Shown piece by piece: positions 9,827 through 18,587 of a stretch of 64,000 nucleotides of DNA. The position numbers and the translations under genes were made by a program. The stretch comes from Aquamicrobium sp. (GTDB lineage: Bacteria > Pseudomonadota > Alphaproteobacteria > Rhizobiales > Rhizobiaceae), in the NCBI GenBank assembly GCA_019739225.1, contig JAHHDT010000006.1, positions 377,823 to 441,822 of the forward strand. Direction: 5' to 3'. The stretch's first letter is position 1, and each line of letters starts with the position of its first letter. The notes beneath the pieces are model-generated. The model ran no database searches and was not told the DNA's origin. It saw only the letters and a list, made by a program, of their open reading frames with translations.

Positions 9827-11227
9827 TTACTTCGCGAGCGCGGCGGCGAGCGCATCGTCGATCAGCCGGTCGGCGTTCTGGCGCGCGCGTACCTTTTCGA
9901 TGAAAGCCGCGCCGGCGGTCTTGGATGGCTCCGGCAAGGCGTCATACTCGGCGAGTGCGCGTTCGTAGTCGTCCGCCTGCACCGCCGCGTCGAGCCGGGC
10001 GACGACTGCGGGAACGCCCTCGCCTTCCACCATGCCCACCGGGCGCACCTGGACGAGGCTCATCGCACTGCCCATCAGCCGGTCGATGACGCCTGCCTGC
10101 GGATCGACCGGGCGCGTGGCTGCGATCATCGCGTTCGCCGCCGCGTCCGATTCCTCGGCGATCTGGGCGCGCGTCGGCACGCCGTCGGCTGCCAGTTCGC
10201 GCAGGTCGCCGATCTGCGGTGCCTCCGGGGCAAGCGCGGCGAGCGTGTCGAGCTCGGCCGTGAAGGGCACGCCGCGTTCGATCGCGGCCTTGAGTGCGGA
10301 TGCGGCGATGATGACCGCGGTGGCCGGCGTTTCGGCGGCTTCGTCAACGCGGCCACTGAGATCTCCGATGGACTTTTCCACCGCATCGAGCCGCGTGCCC
10401 GCCGCCGCCTGGGCTTCACGCGCCGCGGCGATTTCGTCACCCAGCGCCGTCAGCCTTTCCTCCACGGCCTGCGACGGACCGGCTTCGCCAAGCGCGCTTA
10501 CGGTGCCTTCAAGTGTGGCAAGCCTCTCTTCCAGCGGGGAGAGATCGACGGGGGCAGCGGCCTCGCCGCCCGGCTCCCGCGCGATGCCCGCCACTTCGTC
10601 GGTCAGGCTCTCGATCTGCGAGGCAATCGCCGCGACGCGGTCCTCGGCCTGGGATACGCGACCGCCAAGTTCGGGATCGGCGCCACCTGCCGCGCCGATT
10701 TGGTCGCGCAAGGTGGCAATTTCCTGTTCCAGCGCGTCGATTGCGGCGGTGGAGTCTGTCGCTTCCTGCCCCCTGTTGCCCGGCGCAGGAAGCAGACCCG
10801 CAAGCTGAAGCCCCCCGGCAAGCACCAGCGCAATGACGCCACCGGCGACGCCGGCTGCGAGCGCGCCGCCGCGTCCGGATGACGGTGGCGCTGACGATGC
10901 TGCGGGCTCCCTGTCCTTGCGGCCGAAGGTCTGGCTGCTGCCGGTCGCTGCCGCTCCCGGCTTCTGCTGACTGCTTGCGGCTGCGGGTTCGGGTTGCGAC
11001 TTTGTGCTGTGCGTATCCGCGCCGGAAGCTGCGCTGCTCTGGTTCGCCGGCTTGGAATCTTCGGGCTTCGGGGTTTCTGCCTTCGCGTGCTGCGGTGTTT
11101 CGGACTGCTTCACCGGATCGGCCTTCTCGGCCTCCGCCTTGGCGCGCGAGACTTCGCCGGGCGCGAGATCGATGGTCACCGGCTCCTTGCTGGTCTTCGA
11201 GTGGCGGGTTCGGGGCGTCTTGACCAT
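9827..11227 (-). CDS. Mitofilin/Mic60-like inner-membrane protein (COG4223)
   Basis: A 466-residue protein with a Lys/Glu/Ser/Pro-rich cytoplasmic N-terminus (about 135 residues), one membrane helix (GVAGGVIALVLAGGLQLAGLL) and a long coiled-coil-forming segment. The C-terminal domain contains DRLMGSAMSLVQVRPVG and a terminal helical repeat. This is the alphaproteobacterial homologue of the mitochondrial MICOS subunit Mic60. The known linkage of these genes to hemC, hemD and hemY is seen here. In alphaproteobacteria the family is implicated in intracytoplasmic membrane shaping and contact with the outer membrane. The linker composition is uneven and fast-evolving, as usual in this family. Confidence 0.88.
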   Translation of the reverse strand: MVKTPRTRHSKTSKEPVTIDLAPGEVSRAKAEAEKADPVKQSETPQHAKAETPKPEDSKPANQSSAASGADTHSTKSQPEPAAASSQQKPGAAATGSSQTFGRKDREPAASSAPPSSGRGGALAAGVAGGVIALVLAGGLQLAGLLPAPGNRGQEATDSTAAIDALEQEIATLRDQIGAAGGADPELGGRVSQAEDRVAAIASQIESLTDEVAGIAREPGGEAAAPVDLSPLEERLATLEGTVSALGEAGPSQAVEERLTALGDEIAAAREAQAAAGTRLDAVEKSIGDLSGRVDEAAETPATAVIIAASALKAAIERGVPFTAELDTLAALAPEAPQIGDLRELAADGVPTRAQIAEESDAAANAMIAATRPVDPQAGVIDRLMGSAMSLVQVRPVGMVEGEGVPAVVARLDAAVQADDYERALAEYDALPEPSKTAGAAFIEKVRARQNADRLIDDALAAALAK

Positions 11228-11328
11228 TCCTGCTTTCCTTCAGCCGCTGTTCGGGCAGGCGATGCCGCCGGCTCCCTCTGATCTAAAGGGCTGGATAGAA
11301 ACTGAAAAGGGTTGGAATGCGACGGGGC

Positions 11329-12051
11329 CTACCGTTGCGACGAAAGGAGCACCATGATGCTGTCTTCGGTGGGCTCGTCGCTCACGCAGATACGGTCGCC
11401 GGCTACCGGAGCCAGCACCTCGGCCACCTTCCTGGAAATGCAGAAAATGCGGGTCTTTTCAAAAGCATAAGCCAGTAAGGAGTTGTCGAGCAACTCACGT
11501 AGAAGCATTGCCCCGCGCGTCGAGAATACCGGAGTGCCCCATATAGGTCCCGGGGCGAAAGTCTCCATCAAAAAGTCAGTGGTGTAACTTACTTTTTCAG
11601 CGCTATAGACCTCTAGTATCCTCACGTCGAAGCCCCTGTCATACAGCGCTTCTGCAAAGCCTTCGGTGCGCTCCCTGCCGGCGAGATGAAGGATGCGCGA
11701 GCCGGCGGGCATACGCGCAGCAATCATCGCGGCGAGATCGACTGCGGTTCCGGACGCGGATGAAGCAGCGGCAAAGCCAGAATGAAGGGCCGCTTCGGCG
11801 GTTGCATCGCCAACCGCGAAAACCGGTTTGCCCGAAAGGATCGCAATCATCGCCGGCGACGCGTGCCGCAGGGCGTTGACGCTGGTCACCGCAACCGCAT
11901 CGACGGCGTGCGGATCCGGCGCGGGTCCTGCATCCAGTGGAACGATGTGGGTCAAAGGCAGGACGACGGTCTCGAAACCGAGCGCCTCGAGCCGCGCCGC
12001 CGTCTCGCTCGCGCCGGGTTCCGGCCGCGTGACGAGAACGCGCCGTTTCAC
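11329..12051 (-). CDS. hemD: Uroporphyrinogen-III synthase
   Basis: A 240-residue HemD. It cyclises hydroxymethylbilane to uroporphyrinogen III with inversion of ring D. The family has weak motifs; seen here are [21 protein letters not shown] at the N-terminus, [18 protein letters not shown] and the C-terminal [11 protein letters not shown]. The start overlaps the hemC stop by 4 bp, so the two are translated together. It is separated by about 100 bp from the Mic60-like gene. Confidence 0.93.
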   Translation of the reverse strand: MKRRVLVTRPEPGASETAARLEALGFETVVLPLTHIVPLDAGPAPDPHAVDAVAVTSVNALRHASPAMIAILSGKPVFAVGDATAEAALHSGFAAASSASGTAVDLAAMIAARMPAGSRILHLAGRERTEGFAEALYDRGFDVRILEVYSAEKVSYTTDFLMETFAPGPIWGTPVFSTRGAMLLRELLDNSLLAYAFEKTRIFCISRKVAEVLAPVAGDRICVSDEPTEDSIMVLLSSQR

Positions 12052-12977
12052 GACCAGCCGTCGAAGAAACGCGCGCCTGCTTTGGCGCGGACGCGTTCGC
12101 CGGCATCCGCGCCGAGGCTCGCCGCCTCGCTGGTCGGTCCCGATGCATCGACTTCGTGCGCCTGGCGCCCGTCGGGCGTCAGGATCATGCCGTTGAAGGA
12201 AAGGTTCCCGCCGTCAATGCGCGCGTAACCCGCGATCGGCGTGCGGCAGGAGCCGTCGAGTGCCCCAAGGAAGGCGCGCTCGCAGGCCAGCGCCTGCGCC
12301 GTCGGCAGGTGGTTGATCGGGGTGAGCATGGCGGTCGTGGCTGAATCGCCGATCCGGCTTTCGATGCAGATCGCACCCTGGCCGGGAGCGGGCGGGAAGG
12401 TCTCGACCGGCAGCAACTCGGTGATGATGTTCGCCAGATCGAGCCGACGCAGCCCGGCGTTGGCCAGCAACGTGCCGGCCACCTGCCCCTCATCCAGCTT
12501 GCGCAGCCGCGTCTGCACGTTGCCGCGAAAGATGACCACGTCGATGTCCGGCCGCAGCCGGCGGATCAGCGCCTGACGACGCAGCGAGGAGGAGCCGACC
12601 ACCGCGCGTTCCGGTAGGTCTGTGAGCTTTGCCGCGGCCCGGCCGATGAAAGCGTCGCGCACGTCTTCGCGCTGGAGAAAGGCGGACAACTCCAGCCCTT
12701 CCGGCAGCGCGGTCGGCATGTCCTTGGAGGAATGGACGGCGATGTCGATGCGGCCGTCGAGCAGCGCTTCCTCGATTTCCTTGGTGAAAAGGCCCTTGCC
12801 GCCGGCCTCCGAAAGCGGCCGGTCCTGAATGCGGTCCCCGCTGGTGGATATGACGACGATCTCGAAGGCTTCCTCGGGCAGGGCGTGCGCCGCCATGAGC
12901 CTTGCGCGCGTTTCGTGCGCCTGCGCCAGCGCAAGGGCGCTGCCGCGCGTTCCGATCTTCAAGACATCCGTTTGCAT
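12048..12977 (-). CDS. hemC: Hydroxymethylbilane synthase (porphobilinogen deaminase)
   Basis: A 309-residue enzyme that polymerises four porphobilinogens. The start is [20 protein letters not shown]; the frame is open further upstream but that part would overlap tsaD on the other strand. Family motifs are [37 protein letters not shown] and [14 protein letters not shown]. The dipyrromethane-attachment cysteine is in [13 protein letters not shown]. It is the first gene of the leftward operon hemC-hemD-mic60-hemY-terB-amidotransferase and diverges from tsaD across a 44-bp gap that must hold both promoters. Confidence 0.96.
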   Translation of the reverse strand: MQTDVLKIGTRGSALALAQAHETRARLMAAHALPEEAFEIVVISTSGDRIQDRPLSEAGGKGLFTKEIEEALLDGRIDIAVHSSKDMPTALPEGLELSAFLQREDVRDAFIGRAAAKLTDLPERAVVGSSSLRRQALIRRLRPDIDVVIFRGNVQTRLRKLDEGQVAGTLLANAGLRRLDLANIITELLPVETFPPAPGQGAICIESRIGDSATTAMLTPINHLPTAQALACERAFLGALDGSCRTPIAGYARIDGGNLSFNGMILTPDGRQAHEVDASGPTSEAASLGADAGERVRAKAGARFFDGWS

Positions 12978-13021
12978 GTGCCGCTTCGTCCGTGATAGTG
13001 CCGGCCAACTCCTATCGAGGA

Positions 13022-14125
13022 ATGACCACCACAGCAATGATCCGCATGCTCGGCATCGAAACCAGTTGCGACGAGACGGCCGCCTCAGTGGTCGAGCTTG
13101 GCGACGACGGCGCGCCCCGCATTCTCTCCAACGTGGTTCTGAGCCAGATCGAGGATCACGCGGCGTTCGGCGGCGTCGTGCCGGAGATCGCGGCGCGTGC
13201 GCATGTCGAGACACTGGACGGCGTGATCGAGGCGGCGCTGGACGAGGCAGGCGTGCCCCTGGGCGCGGTCGACGGCATTGCGGCGACGGCCGGACCCGGA
13301 TTGATCGGCGGATTGATCGTGGGGTTGATGACGGCCAAGGCCGTCGCGGCAGCGGCCGGTAAGGCGCTCGTCCCGGTCAATCACCTCGAAGGCCATGCGC
13401 TTACCGCGCGGCTCACCGACGGTCTCGATTTTCCCTACCTGCTGCTGCTGGTTTCCGGTGGGCACACGCAGGTCGTGCTGGTGCGCGGCGTCGGCGACTA
13501 CGAGCGCTGGGCCTCGACCATCGACGACGCGCTGGGCGAGGCGTTCGACAAGACCGCGAAGCTGCTGGGCCTGCCCTATCCGGGCGGACCGAATGTCGAA
13601 AGGCAGGCGGCAAGGGGAGACCCCAGGCGTTTTTCCTTTCCGAGGCCCCTTAGGGGCGATGCGCGGCTCGATTTCTCGTTCTCCGGCCTCAAGACGGCCG
13701 TGCGACAGGCCGCGAGCGCCATTGCGCCGCTGTCCGATCAGGACGTCGCTGACATCTGTGCGGCTTTCCAGCTTGCGATCACCGAAACGTTGGAAGAGCG
13801 TGTCGGCCGCAGCCTGACGCGATTTCGTGAAGCGTTTCCGGATCTTGCGCGGCCGGCGCTCGTGGTCGCCGGTGGCGTTGCCGCCAACAAGGCGATCCGC
13901 GCTGCGCTGGAAGAACTATGCGAGCGGCACGGCATGAACCTCGTCGCGCCGCCGCTGCATCTGTGCACCGACAACGCCGCCATGATCGCCTGGGCAGGTA
14001 TCGAGCGGATGCGGGCCGGATTGGTAGAGGATGACGCGATGGGCTTTGCGCCGCGATCCCGCTGGCCGCTGGATGCCGGCGCTTCACCGATCATTGGTTC
14101 GGGCAAACGCGGAGCCAAGGCATGA
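13022..14125 (+). CDS. tsaD: tRNA N6-threonylcarbamoyladenosine transferase TsaD
   Basis: About 367 residues. TsaD transfers the threonylcarbamoyl group to A37 of ANN-decoding tRNAs, working with TsaB and TsaE. The metal-binding HxxxH is seen in [11 protein letters not shown], with [23 protein letters not shown] and the C-terminal [10 protein letters not shown] motif. Three starts are possible at 13022, 13037 and 13046. The GAGG at 13017-13020 is only 1 nt from the first ATG and 16 nt from the second, so the start is not settled; homologues begin close to [11 protein letters not shown]. Start of a rightward operon with gpsA. Confidence 0.95.
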   Translation: MTTTAMIRMLGIETSCDETAASVVELGDDGAPRILSNVVLSQIEDHAAFGGVVPEIAARAHVETLDGVIEAALDEAGVPLGAVDGIAATAGPGLIGGLIVGLMTAKAVAAAAGKALVPVNHLEGHALTARLTDGLDFPYLLLLVSGGHTQVVLVRGVGDYERWASTIDDALGEAFDKTAKLLGLPYPGGPNVERQAARGDPRRFSFPRPLRGDARLDFSFSGLKTAVRQAASAIAPLSDQDVADICAAFQLAITETLEERVGRSLTRFREAFPDLARPALVVAGGVAANKAIRAALEELCERHGMNLVAPPLHLCTDNAAMIAWAGIERMRAGLVEDDAMGFAPRSRWPLDAGASPIIGSGKRGAKA

Positions 14126-15138
14126 GCGCGCCCAAGAAGATCGCCGTGCTCGGCGGCGGGGCATGGGGCACGGCGCTGGCCGCGACGATGGTGCGGGCCG
14201 GCAACGCGACTGCCTTGTGGGCGCGGGACGCGGAGATCGTCGCTTCGCTCAACCAACGGCGCGAGAATCCGCGTTACCTGCCGGACATCGTGCTGGAAGC
14301 GGGCATCCAAGCGACCGAAAGCCTCGATGAGGCAATCGACGGCGCGGATTGCGTGCTCGCGGTCGTGCCCGCGCAGGCCATGCGCGGTCTGCTTGCCTTG
14401 CTCGGAGACCGCCTGCGGCCGGGCGTGCCGCTCGTGCTCTGCGCGAAAGGCATCGAGCGCGACAGCGGCCTGCTTCTGTCGCAGATCGCCGCCGAATTGC
14501 TGCCGCAGACGCCGATCGCTGCCCTTTCGGGGCCGAGCTTTGCCACCGACGTTGCGCGCGGCCTGCCGACGGCGGTGACGGTCGCCGCCGCCGACCCGCA
14601 GCTTGCCTCGTTGCTGGCGCTGCGGCTGTCGGCGCCCGCCTTCCGCTGCTATTCGAGCGCGGATCTCACCGGCGTCGAAGTGGGCGGGGCGCTTAAGAAC
14701 GTGCTGGCGATCGCCGCAGGTGCGGTATCGGGCGCGGGTCTCGGCGCCAGCGCGCAGGCAGCGATGGTGACGCGCGGCTTCGTCGAGTTGCGCCGCGTCG
14801 GCGCGGCTTTCGGGGCCGAGGCAGAGACCCTGATGGGCCTTTCGGGCCTTGGCGACCTCATCCTCACCTGCGGGTCGCCGCAGTCCCGCAATTTCTCCTA
14901 CGGACTGGCGCTCGGGCGTGGCGAAAGCCTGGAGGGGCGCCCGCTCGCAGAAGGCGCCTCGACTGCCGGCATCGCGGCGCGGATCGCGCGCGAGAAGGGC
15001 GTGGACGCGCCGATAATCGAGGCTGTCGACCGCATCCTTCGCGGCGAGGCAAGCATCGCTGAAGCGGTCGCAGCGTTGCTGTCGCGGCCGCTCAAGAGCG
15101 AACAGGAACAACGTCAAGGCAACGGAGACCACCGATGA
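14122..15138 (+). CDS. gpsA: NAD(P)+-dependent glycerol-3-phosphate dehydrogenase
   Basis: A 338-residue enzyme reducing dihydroxyacetone phosphate to sn-glycerol 3-phosphate for phospholipid synthesis. The N-terminal Rossmann motif is [15 protein letters not shown]. The catalytic lysine region is [16 protein letters not shown], and the C-terminal domain has GLGDLILTC and [12 protein letters not shown]. The ATG overlaps the tsaD stop (ATGA), and its own stop overlaps the next gene the same way. Length and motifs are normal. Confidence 0.96.
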   Translation: MSAPKKIAVLGGGAWGTALAATMVRAGNATALWARDAEIVASLNQRRENPRYLPDIVLEAGIQATESLDEAIDGADCVLAVVPAQAMRGLLALLGDRLRPGVPLVLCAKGIERDSGLLLSQIAAELLPQTPIAALSGPSFATDVARGLPTAVTVAAADPQLASLLALRLSAPAFRCYSSADLTGVEVGGALKNVLAIAAGAVSGAGLGASAQAAMVTRGFVELRRVGAAFGAEAETLMGLSGLGDLILTCGSPQSRNFSYGLALGRGESLEGRPLAEGASTAGIAARIAREKGVDAPIIEAVDRILRGEASIAEAVAALLSRPLKSEQEQRQGNGDHR

Positions 15139-15431
15139 TCTTCACTCTCATCTGCAAGGACAAACCCGGCCAGCTCGACGTGCGGCTCGCCAACCGGCCG
15201 GCGCATGTCGACTATCTGATGGCGCTGGATCGCGAGGGCACGCTCAAGTTCGCCGGGCCGTTCCTGGGCGAGGACGGCAAGCCGATCGGCAGCCTGGTCG
15301 CCGTCGAGGCACAGGATCGCGCCGGCGCCGAGCAGATCGCGGCGGGCGACCCCTATGCCAAGGCCGGGCTGTTCGAGAGCGTCGAGATCCTGCCGTGGAA
15401 CTGGGTGTTCAAGGCTCCGGAGGCGAAGTGA
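15135..15431 (+). CDS. YciI family protein
   Basis: A 98-residue protein of the ferredoxin-like YciI fold. It has [28 protein letters not shown] at the start and ends in VEILPWNW, both typical. The conserved His is in HVDYL. The family is suspected to include small enzymes or dechlorinase-like proteins; the substrate is unknown. It overlaps gpsA and the EVE-domain gene by ATGA, a tight co-translated set. A second, more distant YciI/DGPF-type protein is encoded at 27388-27741. Confidence 0.88.
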   Translation: MIFTLICKDKPGQLDVRLANRPAHVDYLMALDREGTLKFAGPFLGEDGKPIGSLVAVEAQDRAGAEQIAAGDPYAKAGLFESVEILPWNWVFKAPEAK

Positions 15432-15856
15432 TGGCTTACTGGCTGTTCAAGTCCGAGCCCGATGCCTGGTCGTGGGACCAGCAGAAGGCCAAGGGCAAGG
15501 CCGGCGAGGAATGGACCGGCGTGCGCAACTACCAGGCGCGCAACAACATGCGCGCCATGCAGATCGGCGATCTCGGTTTCTACTACCACTCCAATGAGGG
15601 GCTGGAAGTGGTCGGCATTGTCGAGGTCTGCAAGCTGGCGCATCCCGATTCGAGCACCGACGACCCACGCTGGGAATGCGTCGACATCCGCGCGGTGCGC
15701 GACATGCCGAAGCCGGTGACGCTCAAGGACGTCAAGGCCAATCCCAAGCTCGCCGACATGGCGCTCGTGACCTCGATGCGGCTTTCCGTGCAGCCGGTGA
15801 AGCCTGACGAATGGGAAGAGGTCTGCCGCATGGGAGGTCTCGTTCCCGCGCCGTGA
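15431..15856 (+). CDS. EVE domain-containing protein (modified-base/RNA binding)
   Basis: A 141-residue protein beginning [18 protein letters not shown], the hallmark start of the EVE (formerly DUF55) family. Other typical stretches are WTGVRNYQARNNMRAMQIGDLGFYYHS and EVVGIVEVCKLAHPD. EVE is a PUA-like fold related to YTH and thought to bind modified nucleotides in RNA or DNA. The start is taken at the ATG overlapping the YciI stop. The gene overlaps the next gene by GTGA. Placement next to tsaD, a tRNA modification gene, may be meaningful or simply conserved synteny. Confidence 0.92.
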   Translation: MAYWLFKSEPDAWSWDQQKAKGKAGEEWTGVRNYQARNNMRAMQIGDLGFYYHSNEGLEVVGIVEVCKLAHPDSSTDDPRWECVDIRAVRDMPKPVTLKDVKANPKLADMALVTSMRLSVQPVKPDEWEEVCRMGGLVPAP

Positions 15857-16512
15857 CACAGCCGCTTTCGCCTGACCGGGCCGAGGCCTTCATCCTGGCG
15901 AACACGGCCCTCATCGCGCCGCCGCATGTACCGGAAATCCAGTTGCATCTGGCCGACGAGGCCCACGACCTGTGGCAGCGGACGGAGGAAGAGCTGGAGG
16001 CGATCGGGCTGCAGCCGCCCTTCTGGGCGTTCGCCTGGGCCGGCGGGCAGGGGCTTGCCCGTCATGTGCTCGACAATGCCGGGCTCGTGCGAGGACGCAA
16101 GGTGCTCGATTTCGCGACCGGCTCCGGGCTGGTGGCGATCGCGGCGGCAAAGGCTGGCGCTGCGCATGTGCTTGCTGCCGATGTCGATGCATTCTGCGCC
16201 GCGGCTGTGCGGCTCAACGCCGCCGCCAACGGCGCGGCAATCGAGTTCATCGACAGCGATCTCGTTGGGGTGTCCGGGGCATGGGATGTGATCCTCGCCG
16301 GCGACGTCTTTTACGACCGAGCCTTCGCAGATCGGCTGCTGCCGTGGTTTGCGCAGATGCGGATATGTGGCTGCGAAATCCTCGTCGGCGATCCCGGCCG
16401 CGCCTATCTGCCTAAAACTGGTCTGGAAGCGCTTGCGACCTATCAGGTGCCGGTCACGCGCGTGCTTGAGGATGCCGAGGTCAAGAAAACGACCGTCTGG
16501 CGATTCGTCTGA
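15853..16512 (+). CDS. Class I methyltransferase, ETFB-lysine-methyltransferase (METTL20)-like
   Basis: A 219-residue SAM-dependent methyltransferase. The start is a GTG overlapping the EVE stop. PPFWAFAWAGGQGLARHVLDN precedes the SAM motif VLDFATGSGLVAIAAA; then come AADVD (acidic ribose binder) and AGDVFYDRAFADRLLPW. This arrangement matches the COG3897/METTL20 group, which includes enzymes methylating the beta subunit of electron-transfer flavoprotein in mitochondria and in Agrobacterium. The substrate is inferred from family resemblance only. It is the last gene of the rightward operon; an inverted-repeat element begins 18 bp after the stop. Confidence 0.8.
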   Translation: MTQPLSPDRAEAFILANTALIAPPHVPEIQLHLADEAHDLWQRTEEELEAIGLQPPFWAFAWAGGQGLARHVLDNAGLVRGRKVLDFATGSGLVAIAAAKAGAAHVLAADVDAFCAAAVRLNAAANGAAIEFIDSDLVGVSGAWDVILAGDVFYDRAFADRLLPWFAQMRICGCEILVGDPGRAYLPKTGLEALATYQVPVTRVLEDAEVKKTTVWRFV

Positions 16513-16530
16513 TCCCCCGTATGTCTTCAT

Positions 16531-16718
16531 CCGTGCGTCCTTCGAGGCTCGCTGCGCTCGCACCTCAGGATGAGGAAGGTATTTTTGGTCGAACCTGCTC
16601 AATGGGGGGCTCGAAGGACGTTAGCAAAAACGAACCTCGAACCCACGGCGTTGCGAGCTCGATGCACAACAGTCCTCATCCTGAGGTGCGAGCGCAGCGA
16701 GCCTCGAAGGACGCACGG
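16531..16718. repeat. Perfect 46-bp inverted repeat with 96-bp spacer (REP-like element)
   Basis: The left arm (16531-16576) and right arm (16673-16718) are exact reverse complements over 46 bp. Each arm contains an imperfect internal palindrome around GCTCGCTGCGCTCGC. The spacer is 96 bp and includes a further partial copy (CTCGAAGGACG near 16611). The element lies between two convergent genes: it begins 18 bp after the methyltransferase stop and ends 1 bp before the L,D-transpeptidase stop. It resembles the abundant intergenic palindromes of Rhizobiales chromosomes and may serve as a bidirectional transcription end. Confidence 0.93.
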
Positions 16719-16719
16719 T

Positions 16720-17298
16720 TCAGCGCGACACGACCATCACCGTCCTTGGCGAAAGATGCGGCAGCATCCGGGCCATGACGCGCGGGGTTATGGCTACACA
16801 GCCTTCGGTGGGCCGAAGACCGTCGCTCGCGATGTGAAAGAAGATGGCGCTGCCCATGCCGCGCCTGCGCGGAGCGATATTGTAGTCCAGCACGATGCAG
16901 CAGTCGTAAAGGCGGTCGTTGCGCTCCATGCTTTCGCAGCTTGCCGGGTAAGGCAGCGTGACCGCGCGATTGTAATTGCGGTCGCCCGGTGCATCGCACC
17001 AGCCGTCACGCGGGCCGATTCGTCGAAGCGCAAGGCCTGAGCGCAGGTTTGCGAGCCTGCCGTGGCGGAACCATCCGTCGATCAGCCGCATCCGGCCGAG
17101 CGGAGTGGCGCCGTCGCCTTCACGCTTGATCGCGCGGATGCCGCCGCGTCCCAGCGCGCAGGGAAACACCGTGCCGTGCCACGAAAGGATGCCTTGGGTC
17201 GGCTTTCCCGGGCGCGGTCGAACCACGATCGGTGCGTTGCGTGCAAGGCCGCTTTTCGCCGCCTCATTGCGTCCACGATATTTGGGGTATGATGTCAC
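16720..17298 (-). CDS. L,D-transpeptidase (YkuD domain) family protein
   Basis: A 192-residue protein. After a basic N-terminal segment (KYRGRNEAAKSG) comes a domain with VVRPRPGKPTQGILSWHG and DGATPLGRMRLIDGW. The active-site region is FFHIASDGLRPTEGCVAI. The family forms 3-3 cross-links in peptidoglycan or attaches proteins to it. The invariant His and catalytic Cys are present, but the usual SHGC/TxGC segment reads TEGC. No clear signal peptide is seen, so either the start lies elsewhere or export is unusual. It is a single leftward gene whose stop abuts the 46-bp inverted repeat. Confidence 0.82.
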   Translation of the reverse strand: MTSYPKYRGRNEAAKSGLARNAPIVVRPRPGKPTQGILSWHGTVFPCALGRGGIRAIKREGDGATPLGRMRLIDGWFRHGRLANLRSGLALRRIGPRDGWCDAPGDRNYNRAVTLPYPASCESMERNDRLYDCCIVLDYNIAPRRRGMGSAIFFHIASDGLRPTEGCVAITPRVMARMLPHLSPRTVMVVSR

Positions 17299-17391
17299 TG
17301 TGGAACAAATCGTCGTGATATTCTTTTTCGGCGCTATGCTTCCGCATAAACCGAGGTGCGGTCAACTGCCGCCTCCAGCTACGGATAGAAC

Positions 17392-18075
17392 ATGACGTCA
17401 CGCACCATCCTCATTGTCGACGACGACGCCGATCTGCGCGAAACGCTTGTGGAACAGCTTTCGCTCTACGAGGAATTCGAAGTGCTTGAGGAGGCCACCG
17501 CCGGAAAGGGCGTTCAAACGGCGCGCGGCGGCATTATCGACCTGCTCATCATGGATGTCGGCCTGCCGGACATGGACGGCCGCGAAGCGGTGAAGCTGCT
17601 GCGCAAAGGCGGGTTCAAGGCGCCGATCATCATGCTGACCGGACACGACACCGATTCGGACACGATCCTTGGCCTCGAGGCGGGGGCCAACGACTACGTC
17701 ACCAAGCCGTTCCGTTTCGCGGTGCTGCTTGCGCGCATCCGCGCGCAGCTCCGCCAGCACGAGCAGAGCGAGGACGCTACCTTTTCGGTGGGGCCCTACG
17801 TCTTCAAGCCCAGCCAGAAACTTTTGACCGACCAGAAGGGCGGCAAGGTGCGGCTTACCGAAAAGGAAGCCTCGATCATCAAATATCTCTACCGCGCAGA
17901 CCAGAAAGTGGTGACCCGCGACATTCTGCTGGAAGAGGTATGGGGCTACAATTCAGGCGTTACCACGCATACGCTTGAGACCCACGTCTATCGCCTTCGC
18001 CAGAAGATAGAGCGCGATCCCTCGAATGCCGAAATTCTTGTGACGGAAAGCGGCGGCTACAAGCTCGTCCCTTGA
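17392..18075 (+). CDS. OmpR-type response regulator, CenR-like
   Basis: A 227-residue regulator: receiver domain (residues 1-120) with acidic pocket DDD at 10-12, phospho-acceptor Asp55 in MDVGLPD, and VTKPF lysine near 105. A winged-helix DNA-binding domain follows (HTLETHVYRLRQKIERDP, SGGYKLVP). The strong match of its receiver (ETLVEQLSLYEEFEV, LGLEAGANDYVTKPFRFAVLLARIRAQLRQHEQ) to my recollection of alphaproteobacterial CenR suggests this envelope regulator, essential in Caulobacter. No histidine kinase gene is next to it, as is usual for cenR. Its close neighbours are envelope and cell-division genes. Confidence 0.88.
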   Translation: MTSRTILIVDDDADLRETLVEQLSLYEEFEVLEEATAGKGVQTARGGIIDLLIMDVGLPDMDGREAVKLLRKGGFKAPIIMLTGHDTDSDTILGLEAGANDYVTKPFRFAVLLARIRAQLRQHEQSEDATFSVGPYVFKPSQKLLTDQKGGKVRLTEKEASIIKYLYRADQKVVTRDILLEEVWGYNSGVTTHTLETHVYRLRQKIERDPSNAEILVTESGGYKLVP

Positions 18076-18130
18076 CTGTTTTCCCATCGCGGCGGAAGAA
18101 CCGGGTGGGGGCGCAACCGGGGACCGCGAT

Positions 18131-18586
18131 TTGGCGCTTGACGACGATATCCGCATTCTGTCCGGCGTTAGCCTGTTTTCCGGACTGAGCGCGGAGCAAC
18201 TGAGACTGCTGGCGTTCGGCGCAGAAGCCGTGCGCTTCCAGGCCGGTCGCGAGATTTATCGCGAAACCGCCCCGGCGGATTGCGCCTATATCATTCTCTC
18301 CGGCAAGGTCGTTCTCTATCGTGATCATGACGGTGAATCGGTGGCCGTTTCGCGTCTGGGGCCGGGGGCGATTCTCGGCGAACTCGCGTTGATCGCGGAT
18401 ACGAGGCGGCTGACCTATGCCGCGGCCGAAACCGATGTGGAAATGATCCGGCTCAACCGGTCGCTGTTCAGGCGTATACTGGAAGAGTATCCGGAAGCCG
18501 CCGCCGACCTTCATCGGCGCATGCTCGAAGATCTCCAGGAGTTTCTCAAGAAGATCGAGCGCCTCGGCGTCAAGTTCGCCGAGTAG
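18131..18586 (+). CDS. Cyclic nucleotide-binding domain protein
   Basis: A 151-residue single-domain protein of the Crp/cNMP-binding beta-roll fold. Typical features are IRILSGVSLFSGLSAEQLRLLAF at the start, the AGREIYRETAPADCAYIILSGKV core, and the phosphate-binding cassette GPGAILGELALIADTRRL. There is no DNA-binding domain, only a C-terminal helix (LEDLQEFLKKIERL). The start is a TTG at 18131 after GGGGACC. It lies 55 bp after the response-regulator gene, so it may be co-transcribed. The ligand and the effector are unknown. It ends 1 bp from the convergent xth gene. Confidence 0.85.
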   Translation: MALDDDIRILSGVSLFSGLSAEQLRLLAFGAEAVRFQAGREIYRETAPADCAYIILSGKVVLYRDHDGESVAVSRLGPGAILGELALIADTRRLTYAAAETDVEMIRLNRSLFRRILEEYPEAAADLHRRMLEDLQEFLKKIERLGVKFAE

Positions 18587-18587
18587 T

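Noticed and set aside
8119-9903. 594-codon plus-strand frame opposite hemY
   Set aside because: Antiphase shadow of a real gene; composition is Arg/Gly-rich and matches no family.
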